Positions 45,290 to 56,690 of a stretch of DNA of 64,000 bases are shown in pieces (within the stretch, counting starts at the first letter, position 1; each line of letters begins with the position of its first letter). The DNA lies in assembly GCA_038380435.1 (NCBI GenBank), contig JAWZYU010000034.1, positions 6,864,704 through 6,928,703 of the forward strand, written 5' to 3'. This stretch comes from Ryuthela nishihirai (taxonomy: Eukaryota; Arthropoda; Arachnida; Araneae; Heptathelidae). The notes under the pieces were generated by a model. The model searched no databases and was not told where the DNA came from. It saw only the letters and a list, made by a program, of their open reading frames with translations. Both the position numbers and the translations under genes were made by a program.

Positions 45290-45644
45290 GGGGGTGGCTC
45301 AGTCAGTAGTGCACCAGGCTCATAATCTGCAGTTCCCAGGTTCGAATCTCGCCTGAGCCAGCATTGAGATTTATCTCTGTTAAACCCCCAGTTGGGAGTA
45401 CTGATGAACTTTGAAAGGCTGTCAACCATCTAATGGGACATAAAGCCATGGCCCCATGTGCAAGAGAGCCATACCCAGTGCACATCAAAGAACATGCTGG
45501 ATGGTTTTGATGGGAGGCTACCATCTATGTCCTAGCAGCTGTACAGTGCATCCTCTTCCCCCAACCTTCTCTCAGCCCTTGTGACCTGGCCATTTAGCCT
45601 ATTGTGTGGAAAAAAAGTGCTGCTCTGAGGTAAACCAACCCAAA
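45290..45644 (+). mobile_element. SINE1, full length
   Basis: 'gggggtggctcagtcagtag', 'ggctcataatctgcag', 'aggttcgaatctc', 'gccataccc', 'caaagaacatgctgg' and 'gaggtaaaccaaccc' follow the SINE1 order. Confidence 0.88.
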
Positions 45645-46121
45645 TCCCCTATCTCTTCTTTACAGACCACAGGTTTGTACTTAACCCTGATGTTCAATGG
45701 TGAGAGTATTGAACCTCTAATCTTTATCTGATCATTTGTTTTTACCACTTATTTTGAATTTTTATGCTTTACTCTCTCTCTTAATCAGATTCAATGTTTT
45801 TAATTGTCTAATTGTTAATAATTTTAACTGTGGTTTTTACACCTTTGTTATTAATTCATTCAATTTTCATAGTCTTGATATCAGTTGTATTTTAAATTTG
45901 ATTGTGGGTTCTGTGACTTCTAGACATTTTAATTTTATCTCATTTCACACACTATAGTTTTTTGTTTGTCTGTCATAAACCCCAAGCAACTGCAAAACCA
46001 GCTTATATGCTAGAGGAGATCACATGCCTCCTGAAATCGTTACATAACTCTTTAATTTCATATCAGAATATGTCCATTTTATGATTATTCAGTCATAGCA
46101 CATCTCTCAGTATACTTTCAT
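45645..46121. other. Intron, nothing recognised
   Basis: No exon or element seen. Confidence 0.4.
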
Positions 46122-46303
46122 AGCCTGTGCATGTTAGAGAACACATTGGATGGCCTTCACAGGAGACTTCCATCTGTCTCCTAACAGCTGTCCAGTTGGT
46201 TCCCTTATACAATCTTCTCTGGGCCCTTTTGGAGTCTTTGGGACTTAGCCATTTAGTTCATTGTGTTCAAAAAAATTGGTCTCAGAGGATAAATCAACCC
46301 AAC
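46122..46303 (+). mobile_element. SINE1, 5'-truncated, diverged
   Basis: Starts at 'cctgtgcatgttagagaaca' and ends 'cagaggataaatcaaccc'. Confidence 0.75.
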
Positions 46304-46569
46304 TATAATTTCATCAAAATCTGTTATAAGATTGAATTATTCAAGATTTTGTATTTTATTATTAACTTCAGAACCAGGTGGTAGTTCATATGAAATGAAT
46401 GTTTCAGAACTATTTTGTTCAACAGTAGTGGAGGAGGGGAGGGGGGACTGTTGTTGAGTAATAATAGATAGTTCCATTTCAAAGCTAAAGGGCTATTTAA
46501 ACTTGAGAAAAGCTATAATTCTATTTATTGGCAAGAGCAATATGCAAAAAAAAAATGCTGGAGTTAAAA

Positions 46570-47375
46570 CGTTGCCTATGTAATGGGAATGCCTGCTGAT
46601 TTCAAGACATGAAGCGGCAGCAGCCCTAGTTACATTTTCGTCCGCTTGGCCGTACTATTTGGCACTGGCGATCCGCTGTTTTGCTTTTTACTTGCTTCGT
46701 AGCAGTATAGGTTATTACACTGTTTACTGCTTGCTTCAAAATTGGATTCTGATACGGATTTGTTCGTAAGTAATTATTTACTATTCTGTCTAATTTCTGC
46801 TGTTTTTAAGTAGAAGTCTGAACGATGATGCAGTATTATGTGATGTTTTGCAGAAGCAAAACTCAGTTTCTATTGAATCTATTCCAAACTGGATCTGAAG
46901 ACACATGGCTGCATCATATGTTTCAATATGTCGGCAACGTAATGATGACATGAGTAATTGGGGAAAAAAATTGAGATCACTTTTGAATAAATAATATTTT
47001 GGAATCGTAGAAACCTTTACAATATATGATGTTACACTGCCCTAACAAAATATTAGAGAATTTCTGTGTTATGTGAATGGGAATCTTACTATAAATTCAA
47101 GATTATAATTTTATCTATTTAAATCTCGATTTTCAACAGCATTCATCTAGTATTTAAGGATTCGTTATTCCCATTTGTATCTCTCAGAAAGATTCTAGTT
47201 TATTGTACTTGATTAGCCATCTGTCTGATTCTTTACCATATGACTTCAACCATATCTCTATATTCTTACCATTAGCATAGGTTAGCTTACCGTGGAACAG
47301 TGCTGCCCTCATGTGCACGCTTGCTAACAGGGAGAATCGCGGAAATCGGCAGGCATTCTCATTACGTAGGCACCA
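46570..47375. mobile_element. Non-autonomous DNA transposon, ~800 bp
   Basis: The left end 'gcctatgtaatgggaatgcc' plus 'tgctgattt' is mirrored at the right by 'aaatcggcaggcattctc' and 'attacgtaggc' (29-base inverted repeat with three mismatches). 'ggcaacgtaatgatga' at 46933 repeats part of it internally. A smaller MITE (about 47034-47180) lies inside. No transposase. Confidence 0.6.
47034..47180. repeat. CACTGCCC-type MITE family, copy 1
   Basis: 'acactgccctaacaaaatat' followed by 'tattttatctatttaaatctcgatttt' type sequence. It matches 50791-50946 and 54125-54335. Confidence 0.55.
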
Positions 47376-48689
47376 ATTAAAATATCTGTTTTCAGCTTGT
47401 TCCAATATATGCCAACATAAAAACTATAGGCTTACCTAAAAGTTTGTATTTATAAGGAAAAATTTATGATCTTAATTTGTTTCAACATATTTTCATCACA
47501 TAATATTATATGATAAAATTATTGAAATTTGATTATTGAAACCAATTGCAAATAATAAGATGCTTTAGTCAATTTTGTTTTTATTTTTTCAGCAGGCATG
47601 GCATAACCAGGGGTGCCCCCTCCCCATGATAATGCTTTCTAATGATCTGCCTTTTTTTAGTACTACTGAAAACATTTCTTAAGATGCTATTTTGCATTCA
47701 TCTTAGCATTGAAATTATTTATAAAATCTATATTTGTAGCACTTTTTAATTTTTTCTTGTAATTTATATGTTTGGTTTAATATGTACTGAAACTAAGAAA
47801 TCTAACCATATTAATAAACATATTTAGCTTTTATAAGAAAGCTAAAGCTTGTCAAGATGTGGAAATGCATCTTTCATTCCCCTTTAATACTATTGGTCAA
47901 GAATTATCTTTGCCATAGAATGCTTCTACCGGTGAATTACATCTGCAAATTTAAACTCTCAAATATTTTCAATGCTATTAATCAGATAAAAAAATTGGAA
48001 AAAAAAATACCCAGCTGGTCTCCCAGATTTAAACTCAAGATATTTTGGTAACTTCTTATTTTTTTCTGCCACTTAATCTCAATTAATCTTAGATGGCAGT
48101 ACTTATTTGGGTAAAATTATATACTGTTGTTTCTTCCAGAAAGAGTATCAGTCCACACTGCAACTCTGAAACCAATATATAAATATGTTTATAATAATTA
48201 AGGGTTATAGTCTCTTAAGTAACTATTGATTGTAACTTCAACTCACTTTCTGACAAATACTGGAACTGGGAAGGTTGAGTTTATTAATATTTCTCTTGAC
48301 TAAAAATTATAAAAAAAAACACAGACGAATTATGATATTCTATCTAAGAATAAAAAGCATTCATAGTATAGAGTGCATCCTAACACCTCTTTCATTGGGG
48401 ATCTTTAACACGCCATTTTATACCAAAGTTAGTGTGAGGAACTGCTATCTTAATTCTTCTAGTTGAGAAACCGTTTTGTTACCTAGATATTTTAAGTTTG
48501 AGTTCAAACATAAGGTTATTTAATTCTCTAGGACACTGTTAAATATTTTTAAGCACTTCAACACATGGACTATGCTATCAAGTATCAACAGTTATTAAGG
48601 AGAGATTTACATACTGCACCATAGAGGATGGGTAGTAACAGGAACTTTCGGGATGCCTTCGGTGACAATTTAATAATCAATGTTCTTGC
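47376..48689. other. AT-rich intron, nothing recognised
   Basis: No exon or element seen. Confidence 0.4.
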
Positions 48690-49200
48690 TGGCAACCCTC
48701 TCCCAAAATATCACTCTGAAGATATGTCGCATGTGGGAGGGATGGGGTGCCATAAATTGAATTGTCAGTGGCTCAGCTCCAAGGATCGGAGTGGGTGGCC
48801 GTAATGCAATCTGCATGTGATGGAGGTTGGGAGAGGGTTGCCAGCAAGTGACGTCTCAGTGGAGATTAAAAGAAGGATAACGGCTGCCAATGGTCTACCC
48901 TCCTTGACCAAAGAAATAACCATTTATACCTTTGATAGCATAGAGTGGTTAAAAAGTTTTTGATCCACGACTCGCGTTTTGTGCCCTTCTTTTCGGCGCT
49001 TCGTCAGGTTGGAAGTGAGGAGCTTAAGCTAATGCAGGAGAGGCAGTTGGTTGTTGAGCATGTGGGAGGGATGGGGCGCCATAAATTGAATTATCAGTGG
49101 CTCGGCTCCGAGGATCAGAGTGATCGGCAGATGTGTGGGTGGCCATAATGCGATCTGCATGTGATGGAAGTTGGGAGAGAGTGTGGGATTATGGGAAATC
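48690..49200. repeat. Local duplication of unknown type
   Basis: 48729-48838 and 49060-49180 are close copies ('catgtgggagggatgggg', 'gccataaattgaatt', 'cagtggctc(a/g)gctcc', 'atctgcatgtgatgga'). 'ggcaaccctctccc' at 48700 is mirrored by 'gggagagggttgcc' near 48830. A 67-codon frame spans 48945-49148 but shows no domain I know. Confidence 0.6.
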
Positions 49201-49431
49201 GCCAAGATCAGCGAGTGTCAAAGGAAGCTTCACTATTGTGGCTATTAATTCATTATTATAATGAGTGGGGTACTTTTAGTGAATTTTTAGATTTTGTAAG
49301 CTGAATTTTGGGGTCCAGTATTATGGAATTAGATAATTATGTTAGTGAGGATCTGAATAATGGTTTTCATATCAGTATTGCTATTGGGAGTTGTATGTGG
49401 GGTTTAATTACTGCACTATGTACCTGTACTC

Positions 49432-49464
<33 letters not shown>

Positions 49465-49589
49465 AGTTCAAACATTCTTCATTACCTTTTAATGGATATT
49501 GATTATACTTAGTAAAATCTTCTTTTTACCTGGCTTACTATTGCTTTTCACTTTGACATTTGTCGATTTATCAGTTTGTGGATTTGTCA
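49201..49589. other. Intron with T30 run
   Basis: A run of 30 T at 49434-49463. Nothing else recognised. Confidence 0.5.
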
Positions 49590-50680
49590 GAATAGTTGTT
49601 CCACCATATCTTTCGAACACAATAGTGAAACTTAATGATTTATGTGTCAAATGAAAGTTTGTGATACAGGGAGTGTCATAGGCTGTAAAAAACTGACCCC
49701 CCATGCTTTCTTCCCCCTAAAAATGGAGAAATGTGAAAGCTATCGTTCCACTATATCTTTAGAACTTGAGTTTCAAAAGTAAGCTATATGTCAAATGAAA
49801 TCTTCTGATGTGGGGAGTATCTTAAGTTATAAAACATTTACCACCACCACCCCCCCTAAAAAAGGGGAAATATGAAAATGTTTTTAATTTAATGAATATT
49901 AAGGATGATATCACTCTGAAGTTAGCATCGATCAATTTTAGAGGAAAAATTGTTTGACATTAACTTTAGAGTGATATCTTCTTTAATATGAAAATGATTG
50001 TTTCCCTATATCTCCTGAATGTGAATGCAGAAAATAACAAGTTGTGTGTCAAATGAAAGTTTGTGACACAGGGAATGTCATAAGCCATAAAATGTTATTC
50101 CCATACTATCTTCCCCCCTAAAAAATGTAAAATGTGAAAGTCATTCTACTATATCTTCTGAATGTGAGGCTTATAGTTGCGAATTAGGTGTCAAATGAAA
50201 GTTCATATAATGATTGTTGTAAAGTATTTCAACCTTTGCCCCCCACTATTCTCCCCCCTCCCTGATAAAAGGGGGAGCGAATTTTCTCAGGGTTAGACTT
50301 TAACATGTCGTATCTCAAATTAAAGCTTGTGACATCTCCAGTTTCGTGGGCTACCTCAAACACTACTGTGAATCGATGTTTATGAGTCATATATCAAATG
50401 AAAATTTTTGAAGGCAGGTATATACAGAGTTCATATTCACTTCAAAGGAAAATAGGGTGCTGATTTACCTACCATTATTCCATTTGGCACCATATATTCC
50501 TTTGAAGTGATTTTGGCACCATATATTCCTTTGAAGTGAATATGAACTCTTTGACTGATTGCACCATTGATATGCTTTAGGTTTATTTCTGCCTTTTAGG
50601 GCCCGTATAGGAAGATATTTTTTTTTTAATTTATTTATACTTTTTTGTCACTATTAAGTTTTTTATTGTAAAGGCCATCA
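49590..50680. repeat. 143-bp-unit foldback family, copy 4 (best copy)
   Basis: The motif 'gtcaaatgaaa' recurs at 49646, 49790, 50048 and 50190. Steps are 144, 258 and 142, and the 258 becomes about 142 when the 105-bp insert and its 11-bp duplication are removed. Each unit also has 'cc(t/c)atatct(t/c)(t/c)gaa', 'gtcataagc(t/c)ataaaa' and 'cccccctaaaaa...gaaa'. The right end folds back: 'agagttcatattcacttcaa' (50426) pairs with its complement at about 50530-50550. Confidence 0.75.
49881..49985. mobile_element. 105-bp MITE with 11-bp target duplication
   Basis: Inserted between two copies of 'atatgaaaatg' (49870-49880 and 49986-49996). The interior pairs 'gatatcactctgaagttag' with 'ttaactttagagtgatatc'. 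Confidence 0.75.
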
Positions 50681-50711
50681 GTATGTTTTAAAGCTGCCTA
50701 TTTTTTTATAG

Positions 50712-50752
50712 AGCTAAGGCCAGAAGAAGTGAAATGTGTAGACCCAAGAGAG
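50712..50752 (+). CDS. spas: Spastin micro-exon, 41 nt
   Basis: Acceptor 'tttttttatag', donor 'gtgagt'. With the G carried over from the previous exon it reads 'ELRPEEVKCVDPRE', the spastin segment linking the small AAA helical domain to the C-terminal helix. The phase works on both sides (1 + 41 = 42). It lies 32 bp after a foldback repeat and about 200 bp before a SINE2. Confidence 0.93.
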
Positions 50753-50790
50753 GTGAGTAATGTGTAAATTCTTTAGATTAGCTTGATATA

Positions 50791-51200
50791 CACTGCCCTA
50801 CTAAAATATTAGAGCATTTCCATGTTATGTCAATGGGATCTAACTTCAAAGCTCTACAACTACTAAAATAGGTATTTAATGGGAAAATGTGACTGAAGAT
50901 AAAGATTATTTATAATCAAATCTATTTAAATTTTGATTTTAAACAGCGTGGCCGAGTGGTTAGCACGCTTGGCTACTGATCTACGGGACCTGGGTTCGAG
51001 CCCCGGATTAGGCATGGATGTGTATGTCGTTTTTCTGCTGAGGTCCTGCCATCCTCTCAGACCTTCTACTGTGGCATATAAACTGGCAGGCTCCTGTCAG
51101 AGCTCTGTGGCAAGCAGCTGCTTGAGGGGATATTTATTTTTTTATTTTATGTTTGGTATTTAAAGGTTATGGAAGCTGGAATAGTTAACAATAAATTATC
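50791..51200. repeat. CACTGCCC-type MITE family, copy 2, split by SINE2
   Basis: 50791-50946 matches 54125-54275. After the SINE2 (50947-51142) it resumes with 'atttaaaggttatggaagct' and 'ttaacaataa', as at 54285-54330. Confidence 0.6.
50947..51142 (+). mobile_element. SINE2, full length
   Basis: 'cgtggccgagtggttagcac', 'cctgggttcgagccccgg', 'cgtttttctgctgaggtcc', 'aagcagctgcttgagggg' and a (TTTA)n tail. It is one of the two best SINE2 copies (with 59199-59406). Confidence 0.92.
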
Positions 51201-51624
51201 TTGTTTTATAAAAAGTTGTTCATAATTGTGTAGTAATGAAATAATCATTATGCAAACTTTAAAATATATGTTTAATTTTTTGATGGTTCGAAACAATACT
51301 TATTGAGTTTTAATTATTTTTTGAGCTGAGTACCACATTACTTTTGTGAAATATTCCACCTTCCATAACTCTTTAAATACTTATCTAATACACTACAGAA
51401 ATTAACAAAATTAAGAAGTAATCCATTCCTACCCACTGGAATCTCTAAAGCCTGCACACTCCCATGTACTTGGATATACCCCAGATGTTTACCAAAATTA
51501 AACTGCATAAACCCGATCATCCCTTCAGACCCTAATCTCAAAAAGGAAATTATGAACATATTAAAAAATTTTAGTTTAATTATTACCCAGCACAGTAGGA
51601 TATAACTCCTTTAATTTTCACGAA
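51201..51624. other. Intron, nothing recognised
   Basis: AT-rich; no exon or element. Confidence 0.4.
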
Positions 51625-51780
51625 TATTAACTGTACATTAAATCAACATGTTCTTTGCCACTATACACCAGAAGAGTGCCATGAGTATAACAACTTAGCT
51701 CGTAATCTGAAATAATTTATGACCTATTTCCCTATTTCTAGGGATATGACCTATTTTACATTATCACAGATACCCAGAAG
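51625..51780 (+). mobile_element. Tc1-like 3' end, plus-strand copy
   Basis: It ends with transposase C-terminus 'NLARNLK' plus stop (51691-51714), then 3' non-coding sequence to 'cacagatacccaga'. This is the inverted partner of 52922-53085 on the other side of the PLE fragment. Confidence 0.7.
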
Positions 51781-52195
51781 TAAGTGTAAATCTATGAAAA
51801 TATCGTTATACATTCCTGACCCAGCAGTAAAATTAAAAGGTAAAAACAAATATATCGGAAAAACATATAGACAATATCACACAAGAATGAATGAACATGA
51901 AACAGATATTTAAAAAAAAAAAAACCAAATACAGCTTTAGCACAAGTTGTGATAAAAAATAACATTAAAATACCTAAAATTAAATATAAAGCATTAGCAG
52001 CGGCGCAAACTAAATTTCAATTAACATATGCAGAAAAGCTCTACATATATAGACATAATAACGTAGTATGCAATACTGACATCCCCCCAATACCAACTGC
52101 ATGGAATCTTCTGTTACGACAGAAGAATGTCACTGGAACTATGGCGCATAATGACATATGTAGTGACGTGGAGGAGGAGAAGCATATAAGGTGAT
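51781..52195 (+). pseudogene. Third PLE fragment, GIY-YIG nuclease and tail
   Basis: 'KYIGKTYRQYHTRMNEHETD', then after an A-run frameshift 'IPKIKYKALAAAQTKFQL', 'AEKLYIYRHNN' and 'CNTDIPPIPTAWNLL'. It is colinear with 1680-2250 on the minus strand. Again no Cys pair: 'IPDPAVKLKGKNKYIG' has the same spacing as the other two copies, and the Gly-Ile-Tyr strand is degraded to S-L-Y. It is truncated on both sides. Confidence 0.7.
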
Positions 52196-52921
52196 ACAGC
52201 TTTATGTTAATGCCAGAGCCTGAGGAAGCCACCACATGGAAAGGTGAGCAAAACACATAGCTCTTTAACATCAGGGAGTGTTTTGTAACTTATAATGGAG
52301 GAGTTAAACTTGGCCAAAGGTTTTTGAGAGATTTTAATAGTTTTTTAATAGTTCTTTTAAATGCTGTGTTGGTTGAATTTTTGGATGTTAAGAATTTAAA
52401 CATGTAAAGGAAGCCACAAAGCCGGTATAGAGCAATGAGTAAAGGAAAGTGGTAAAGCAGTATATGGTATAGTGTATGGAGTGCAGTTGAATATAACATC
52501 TCAGTGGATTATAGAATCTAAACAACTATAGGCTGGCAGACATTGCAAAAGCCAATAAGATGATTGTCAAGAAGGTCAACCAACAATGTAAGGTCAGAGA
52601 TGACTGAAGAGAAGACCTAAGTAAGATTCAAGAAGTGCAATCGCAAGTCCATACAATCTACTGTTAAAATTAAATCTCCATTGTATGCAAATTCAGCATT
52701 ACTGAAAGAAAATCATGGCAAAAGGACTGGTCGCATAAAAATTGAACAGTTACCCTAAGAATGACTGTCTAAGGACATCAGTTGCAGTTTTACCAGCCTA
52801 TTGTAAGTCTATGAAAATTTTTACCTGGTTAATTACTAGACTAGTAACCTTTGAATAGGTTTAAGGGTGTGATCTTAGTTATTAGTATTTAGAGTAAATA
52901 ATATCTAGTTGATGTACAATG
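52196..52921. other. Sequence between the PLE fragment and the inverted Tc1 copy
   Basis: No domain or repeat recognised. It lies inside the 51625-53085 inverted repeat. Confidence 0.4.
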
Positions 52922-53744
52922 ATCTCTGGGTATCTGTGATAATGTAAAATAGGTCATATCCCTAGAAATAGTGAAATAGGTCTTATAAATTATTTCAGAT
53001 TACGAGCTAAGTTTTTATACTCAATGCGCTGTACTGGTGTATAGTGGCAAAGAACATGTTGATTTAATGTACAGTTAATATTCGTCTGCATCTGGCAGTT
53101 AATATTCAAAGCATGATTCATTGCTCCAGAGAACATGGTTCCACTGCTGAAGAGTCCACTGGTGCCATGCTTTACACCATTCCAACCAATGCTTGGCATT
53201 GATCTTGTTGATGTTAGGCTTGTATGCGACTTAGGATGTTAGGCTTGTATGTACAGCCATGGAAACCCATTTCCTGCAGCTCGTGATGAACTGTTATAGT
53301 GCTGGTATTGCTTCCAGAGACATTTTGGAACTCGGTGGTGAGTGTTGCAACTGAGGACAGGTGATTTTGTCGCACCACCTGCGTCAGCACTTGATGGTCC
53401 CACTCTGTCATTTTGCATAGCCTACTGGGTTGCAATCACACCTAGTAATTGTTGCTCCTAGGTATTTCCACTTCACAATAACATCATTTACAGTTGATCG
53501 GGGCAACTGCAGCAAGGCCGAAATGTCCCAAACTGACTTGTTGCTAAGATGGCATCCTATGACCATTCCATGTTGAAAGTCATTGAGCTTTGCCATACAG
53601 CTCATTCTCCTGTTCATGCATATCTATGAGGTTTGCCAGACCACTTGCATCCTATTATACCTGTTTGAGCCATGGCTGTAGTATGTACGGGCAAATCCGC
53701 TACTCAGAAGGGGTGTCCTGATACTTTTGATCAGATAGTGTATC
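52922..53744 (-). mobile_element. Tc1-like element, internally deleted
   Basis: The right end has the terminal repeat 'aggggtgtcctgatactttt' (complement of the element's 5' end). The left end is the 3' non-coding part shared with 51715-51780. The matching left terminal repeat is absent. Confidence 0.7.
52990..53617 (-). pseudogene. Tc1-like transposase, core missing
   Basis: 'MAKLNDFQHGMVIGCHLSNK' with 'SVWDISALLQLPRSTV' is the first helix-turn-helix. 'MTEWDHQVLTQVVRQN' and 'STITVHHELQEMGFHG' are the second. Then 'HWLEWCKAWHQW' and 'WNHVLWSNESCFEY' hold a degraded first catalytic site (N instead of the usual Asp). The rest of the DDE core is deleted, and the C-terminus 'NLARNLK' follows. Confidence 0.75.
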
Positions 53745-54124
53745 AGCCTACTTGAAAATTTATGGGAACTTCTGGAATGACGTCTCGGGTAGCATTTTCC
53801 AGCTCCATTGAACAAACAGGAAATTTATTGTTTCTTGTACACGAATGGTGTCAATTCCCTCCTTCTGACTTTCAGACACTGATAGTTTCTATGCCATAAT
53901 GTATACAGGCTGTACTGGACTCACATGGTGGTCCAACACTGCATTAATGTTTTTTTTGTTGCTGTTTCCTTTTTTTGTCAATTACCTGTAGCTATTGGCA
54001 TGTGTGATGCTTATAGTGTGCTGCATACAGTGTCGTCGTGATACCAACATTGGATATATTTTCAGTTAGTATTTTATTTTTATAATTAAATGTTCAATTT
54101 TATATATTTATATACCCACTGGTT
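53745..54124. other. Intron, nothing recognised
   Basis: No exon or element seen. Confidence 0.4.
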
Positions 54125-54335
54125 TCCATAAATTATGAAACAACTCTATGTTACATCAGTGGGAAACTAGCATCAAAGCTCTGTAACTTCCTCTGAAGCT
54201 TTTTGTTTTGAAAAATATGATAGCAGATAAAGATCTCAATCAAATATATCAATATCTCAATTTTAAACAGTATTTTTTGAGTATTTAGGGAGTTATGGAA
54301 GTTTGAATATTTAACAATAACAAACCAGTTACAAA
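54125..54335. repeat. CACTGCCC-type MITE family, copy 3
   Basis: 'gttacatcagtgggaaacta' with 'aaagctctgtaacttc', 'aattttaaacag' and 'ttatggaagtttgaat' in the order of the 50791 copy. The terminal CACTGCCC is lost. Confidence 0.5.
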
Positions 54336-55502
54336 ATTTGACTTCGGAAGTTAATTAAAGCTTAGCAATAGGTTTGTACCAAAGTGTTTAATAAAATAAA
54401 GTATATATATATATTTGTTTCCAGAGATAAATCAAAGATTCTTTTGACATGAATAGGTGCTTATGAAGATATTACAATGTGTATTTTTTTAAATATTCCA
54501 GAATTTGAATTCCCTTTGTTAGAATTTAAAAATGAGAAAACTTCTAATGAGGAATAATAGGGAAGGAGGGGGCTGAACTTTTGGTTGGAAATTAAAACAT
54601 TTGCTAAATAAAATTTAAACATTGATTTCCATTGGTAGGTGGAGCTAAAATTCGAAAATTCAGTCAATATTTAGCAAGGGTGATTGGACTTCATATATTT
54701 ATGTGCAATAACTACAATATTGTAGTGTTTACTATACTTAGTATACATGCCCACTTTGGTAAAATTGTGCATACATCCTCTGTTACACTGGCATAGGCAG
54801 CTTTCTGTCATGTGATAATTACTAAACATTTGTGCCTGAAAAGTGGGATTTCTGTTCTTATCAAGTCTCTGGCATGGGCAAAATATGCTTCATCACTACG
54901 TATGTTGTTACCTCAATAAATGAATAATAAATAATTTTTAAATGGGAGAGAATATTGTCAATTTTTTTTTATTTTAAAATTATTCCAGGGGGTGAATATG
55001 CTCTTTAGGACAAGTTGCCATTGGTTATTGTTATACCTCTTATTAGTATTATAATTATATAAATAATGCTCTGTCGTATATTGTGTTCATTGGTTAATTC
55101 TGTGCCACTGAACAGATGAGGTAAACAATAATCCTATGTTCATGAGTATGTCCATAAATGAAAGAAGACTAGTGCTATGTAAAGAATACACTGGATAACC
55201 TTTATGAAATCGCACGCTAACAATGAATCCAATGAGTGTCCTTTCCACATTTTGAGCTTTGTTATCTTTGTGATCTGCCCACTCACTTCATTGTGCTGTA
55301 GTAACAACTCAGGAAAGCAAAAGCATTTAGATGTATTCAAAAAATAAATAAAATTAAAATATATTACAATGATCACAATTCATTGTAATATATTTTTAAA
55401 CTATTGAATATATTTTAATTACATGTCAAACTACTATTTCTTTGTCATTTTTTAAAACTATACTAGGATGTTTTTATTGTTTTTTTTTCTTTTCTTTTCT
55501 AG
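54336..55502. other. Last spastin intron, 3' part
   Basis: AT-rich, nothing recognised. The acceptor tract is 'ttttttttcttttcttttct' before AG at 55501. Confidence 0.5.
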
Positions 55503-55625
55503 ATGAGGAATGTTACCATGTCAGATTTTAGGGAATCATTAAAGCGGATACGACGAAGTGTGGCTGGACAAACACTAGCATTTTACAACCGGTGGAATTT
55601 AGAATTTGGAGATATAACAATTTGA
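55503..55625 (+). CDS. spas: Spastin terminal exon
   Basis: It opens in phase 0 and reads '[20 protein letters not shown]', '[11 protein letters not shown]' and 'NLEFGDITI' followed by TGA at 55623-55625. The C-terminal helix 'DF-SLK-IRRSV' and the last residues GDITI are as in animal spastins. This helix packs against the neighbouring subunit in the hexamer. The four exons visible here give a continuous frame of about 118 residues. Confidence 0.96.
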   Translation: MRNVTMSDFRESLKRIRRSVAGQTLAFYNRWNLEFGDITI

Positions 55626-56690
55626 TCAAGAATCTCTTGTAGATGCACTCATTAAATGAGAAATTATTGTTAAAAATGCACAAGCTATATTTGTGTGAAA
55701 AATGCCATTTGGTTAGAAATAAGTAACATATATGTGATACTTGTATTGGTTGGTCTTCAAAATAATTTATGATCAACATATCTGGTGCAGTTTTGCTATG
55801 AAATATTTTATAGCATTTCCTGTATGTAATTATGAAAAAGTGCACAAAAATATTAAAAAATTAAATAATTTTGGAGATTTAGCAAAAAAAGTAATATAAC
55901 AATGATTTTAGCTATTAATTATCACTGCTTTTTTAATTTATCCATTAAAAGCAGTACATAAAGTTACTTAATGAAGCAAGATAAATGAGTGCTAACTATT
56001 TTCATATGCTCAAATGTAGAATTTTAAACATAAATATTCACAGTCTATAGGTTCAACATGTATGAACTATTCTGCCACTGTGTTGCTTCTCAGCAGACTG
56101 TGATCACAAATCAATCTTTTTATTCTAAGTGCACCTACATTGTAAATACCATCAAAGAGCTGTGGAAATCTGCTATTCTAAGGACCATCTAATGTAGTTT
56201 GCTTTTGCATTTCTCAATTGTTTTAAAAGAATTTTGTTGTATAAGATTTGGTATTGTGTTTACTTTATTACACTAATGTTTCCTAAAGATTAGTTATTAT
56301 GGTTCTATAAAAGCTGTTGACTAACTGTATATTTCTTTGTATATGATATCTTTAGAAATAGTAGTTAATGTTATTACCAATAGTTTCCTTAATAATTTTA
56401 TTCATAAATGTATAGAAAATTTTGTAATCCCTCCAAATAATTATTTAACTTATGGTATAGGTACTAGTTTATAACAAATATGTTATTTGGCCATTTGTAT
56501 GGTTGTCAAATATTCATAAAGTTGTATTTTCAAAGAGACTAAGCTCTTTTTATTGAACAGATATGAGTCAGACATACTAAATTCTTGGCCTGTAGGCTTG
56601 ATCCGTCCCATAACAAATATTTATACTGCCTACTAATTCTACAAACTATGCTGACTAGAATAAACTATTTTGTGATTTCTGCGGTGTTAT
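55626..56690 (+). other. spas: Spastin 3' UTR, probable
   Basis: AT-rich, uninterrupted by repeats. A candidate polyadenylation signal AATAAA lies at 56659-56664, followed by the GT-rich stretch 'tttgtgatttctgcggtgtt'. A later AATAAA near 57490 is an alternative. The end is inferred, not shown. Confidence 0.45.

Noticed and set aside
45401..45422. Hammerhead-ribozyme-like CTGATGA...GAAA motif
   Set aside because: It is a chance variant of the SINE1 middle; other copies read CCGATGG. No hammerhead was found in the PLE arms either.
50947..51010. tRNA-Ser/Leu gene
   Set aside because: It is the head of SINE2, and the anticodon arm does not pair properly.
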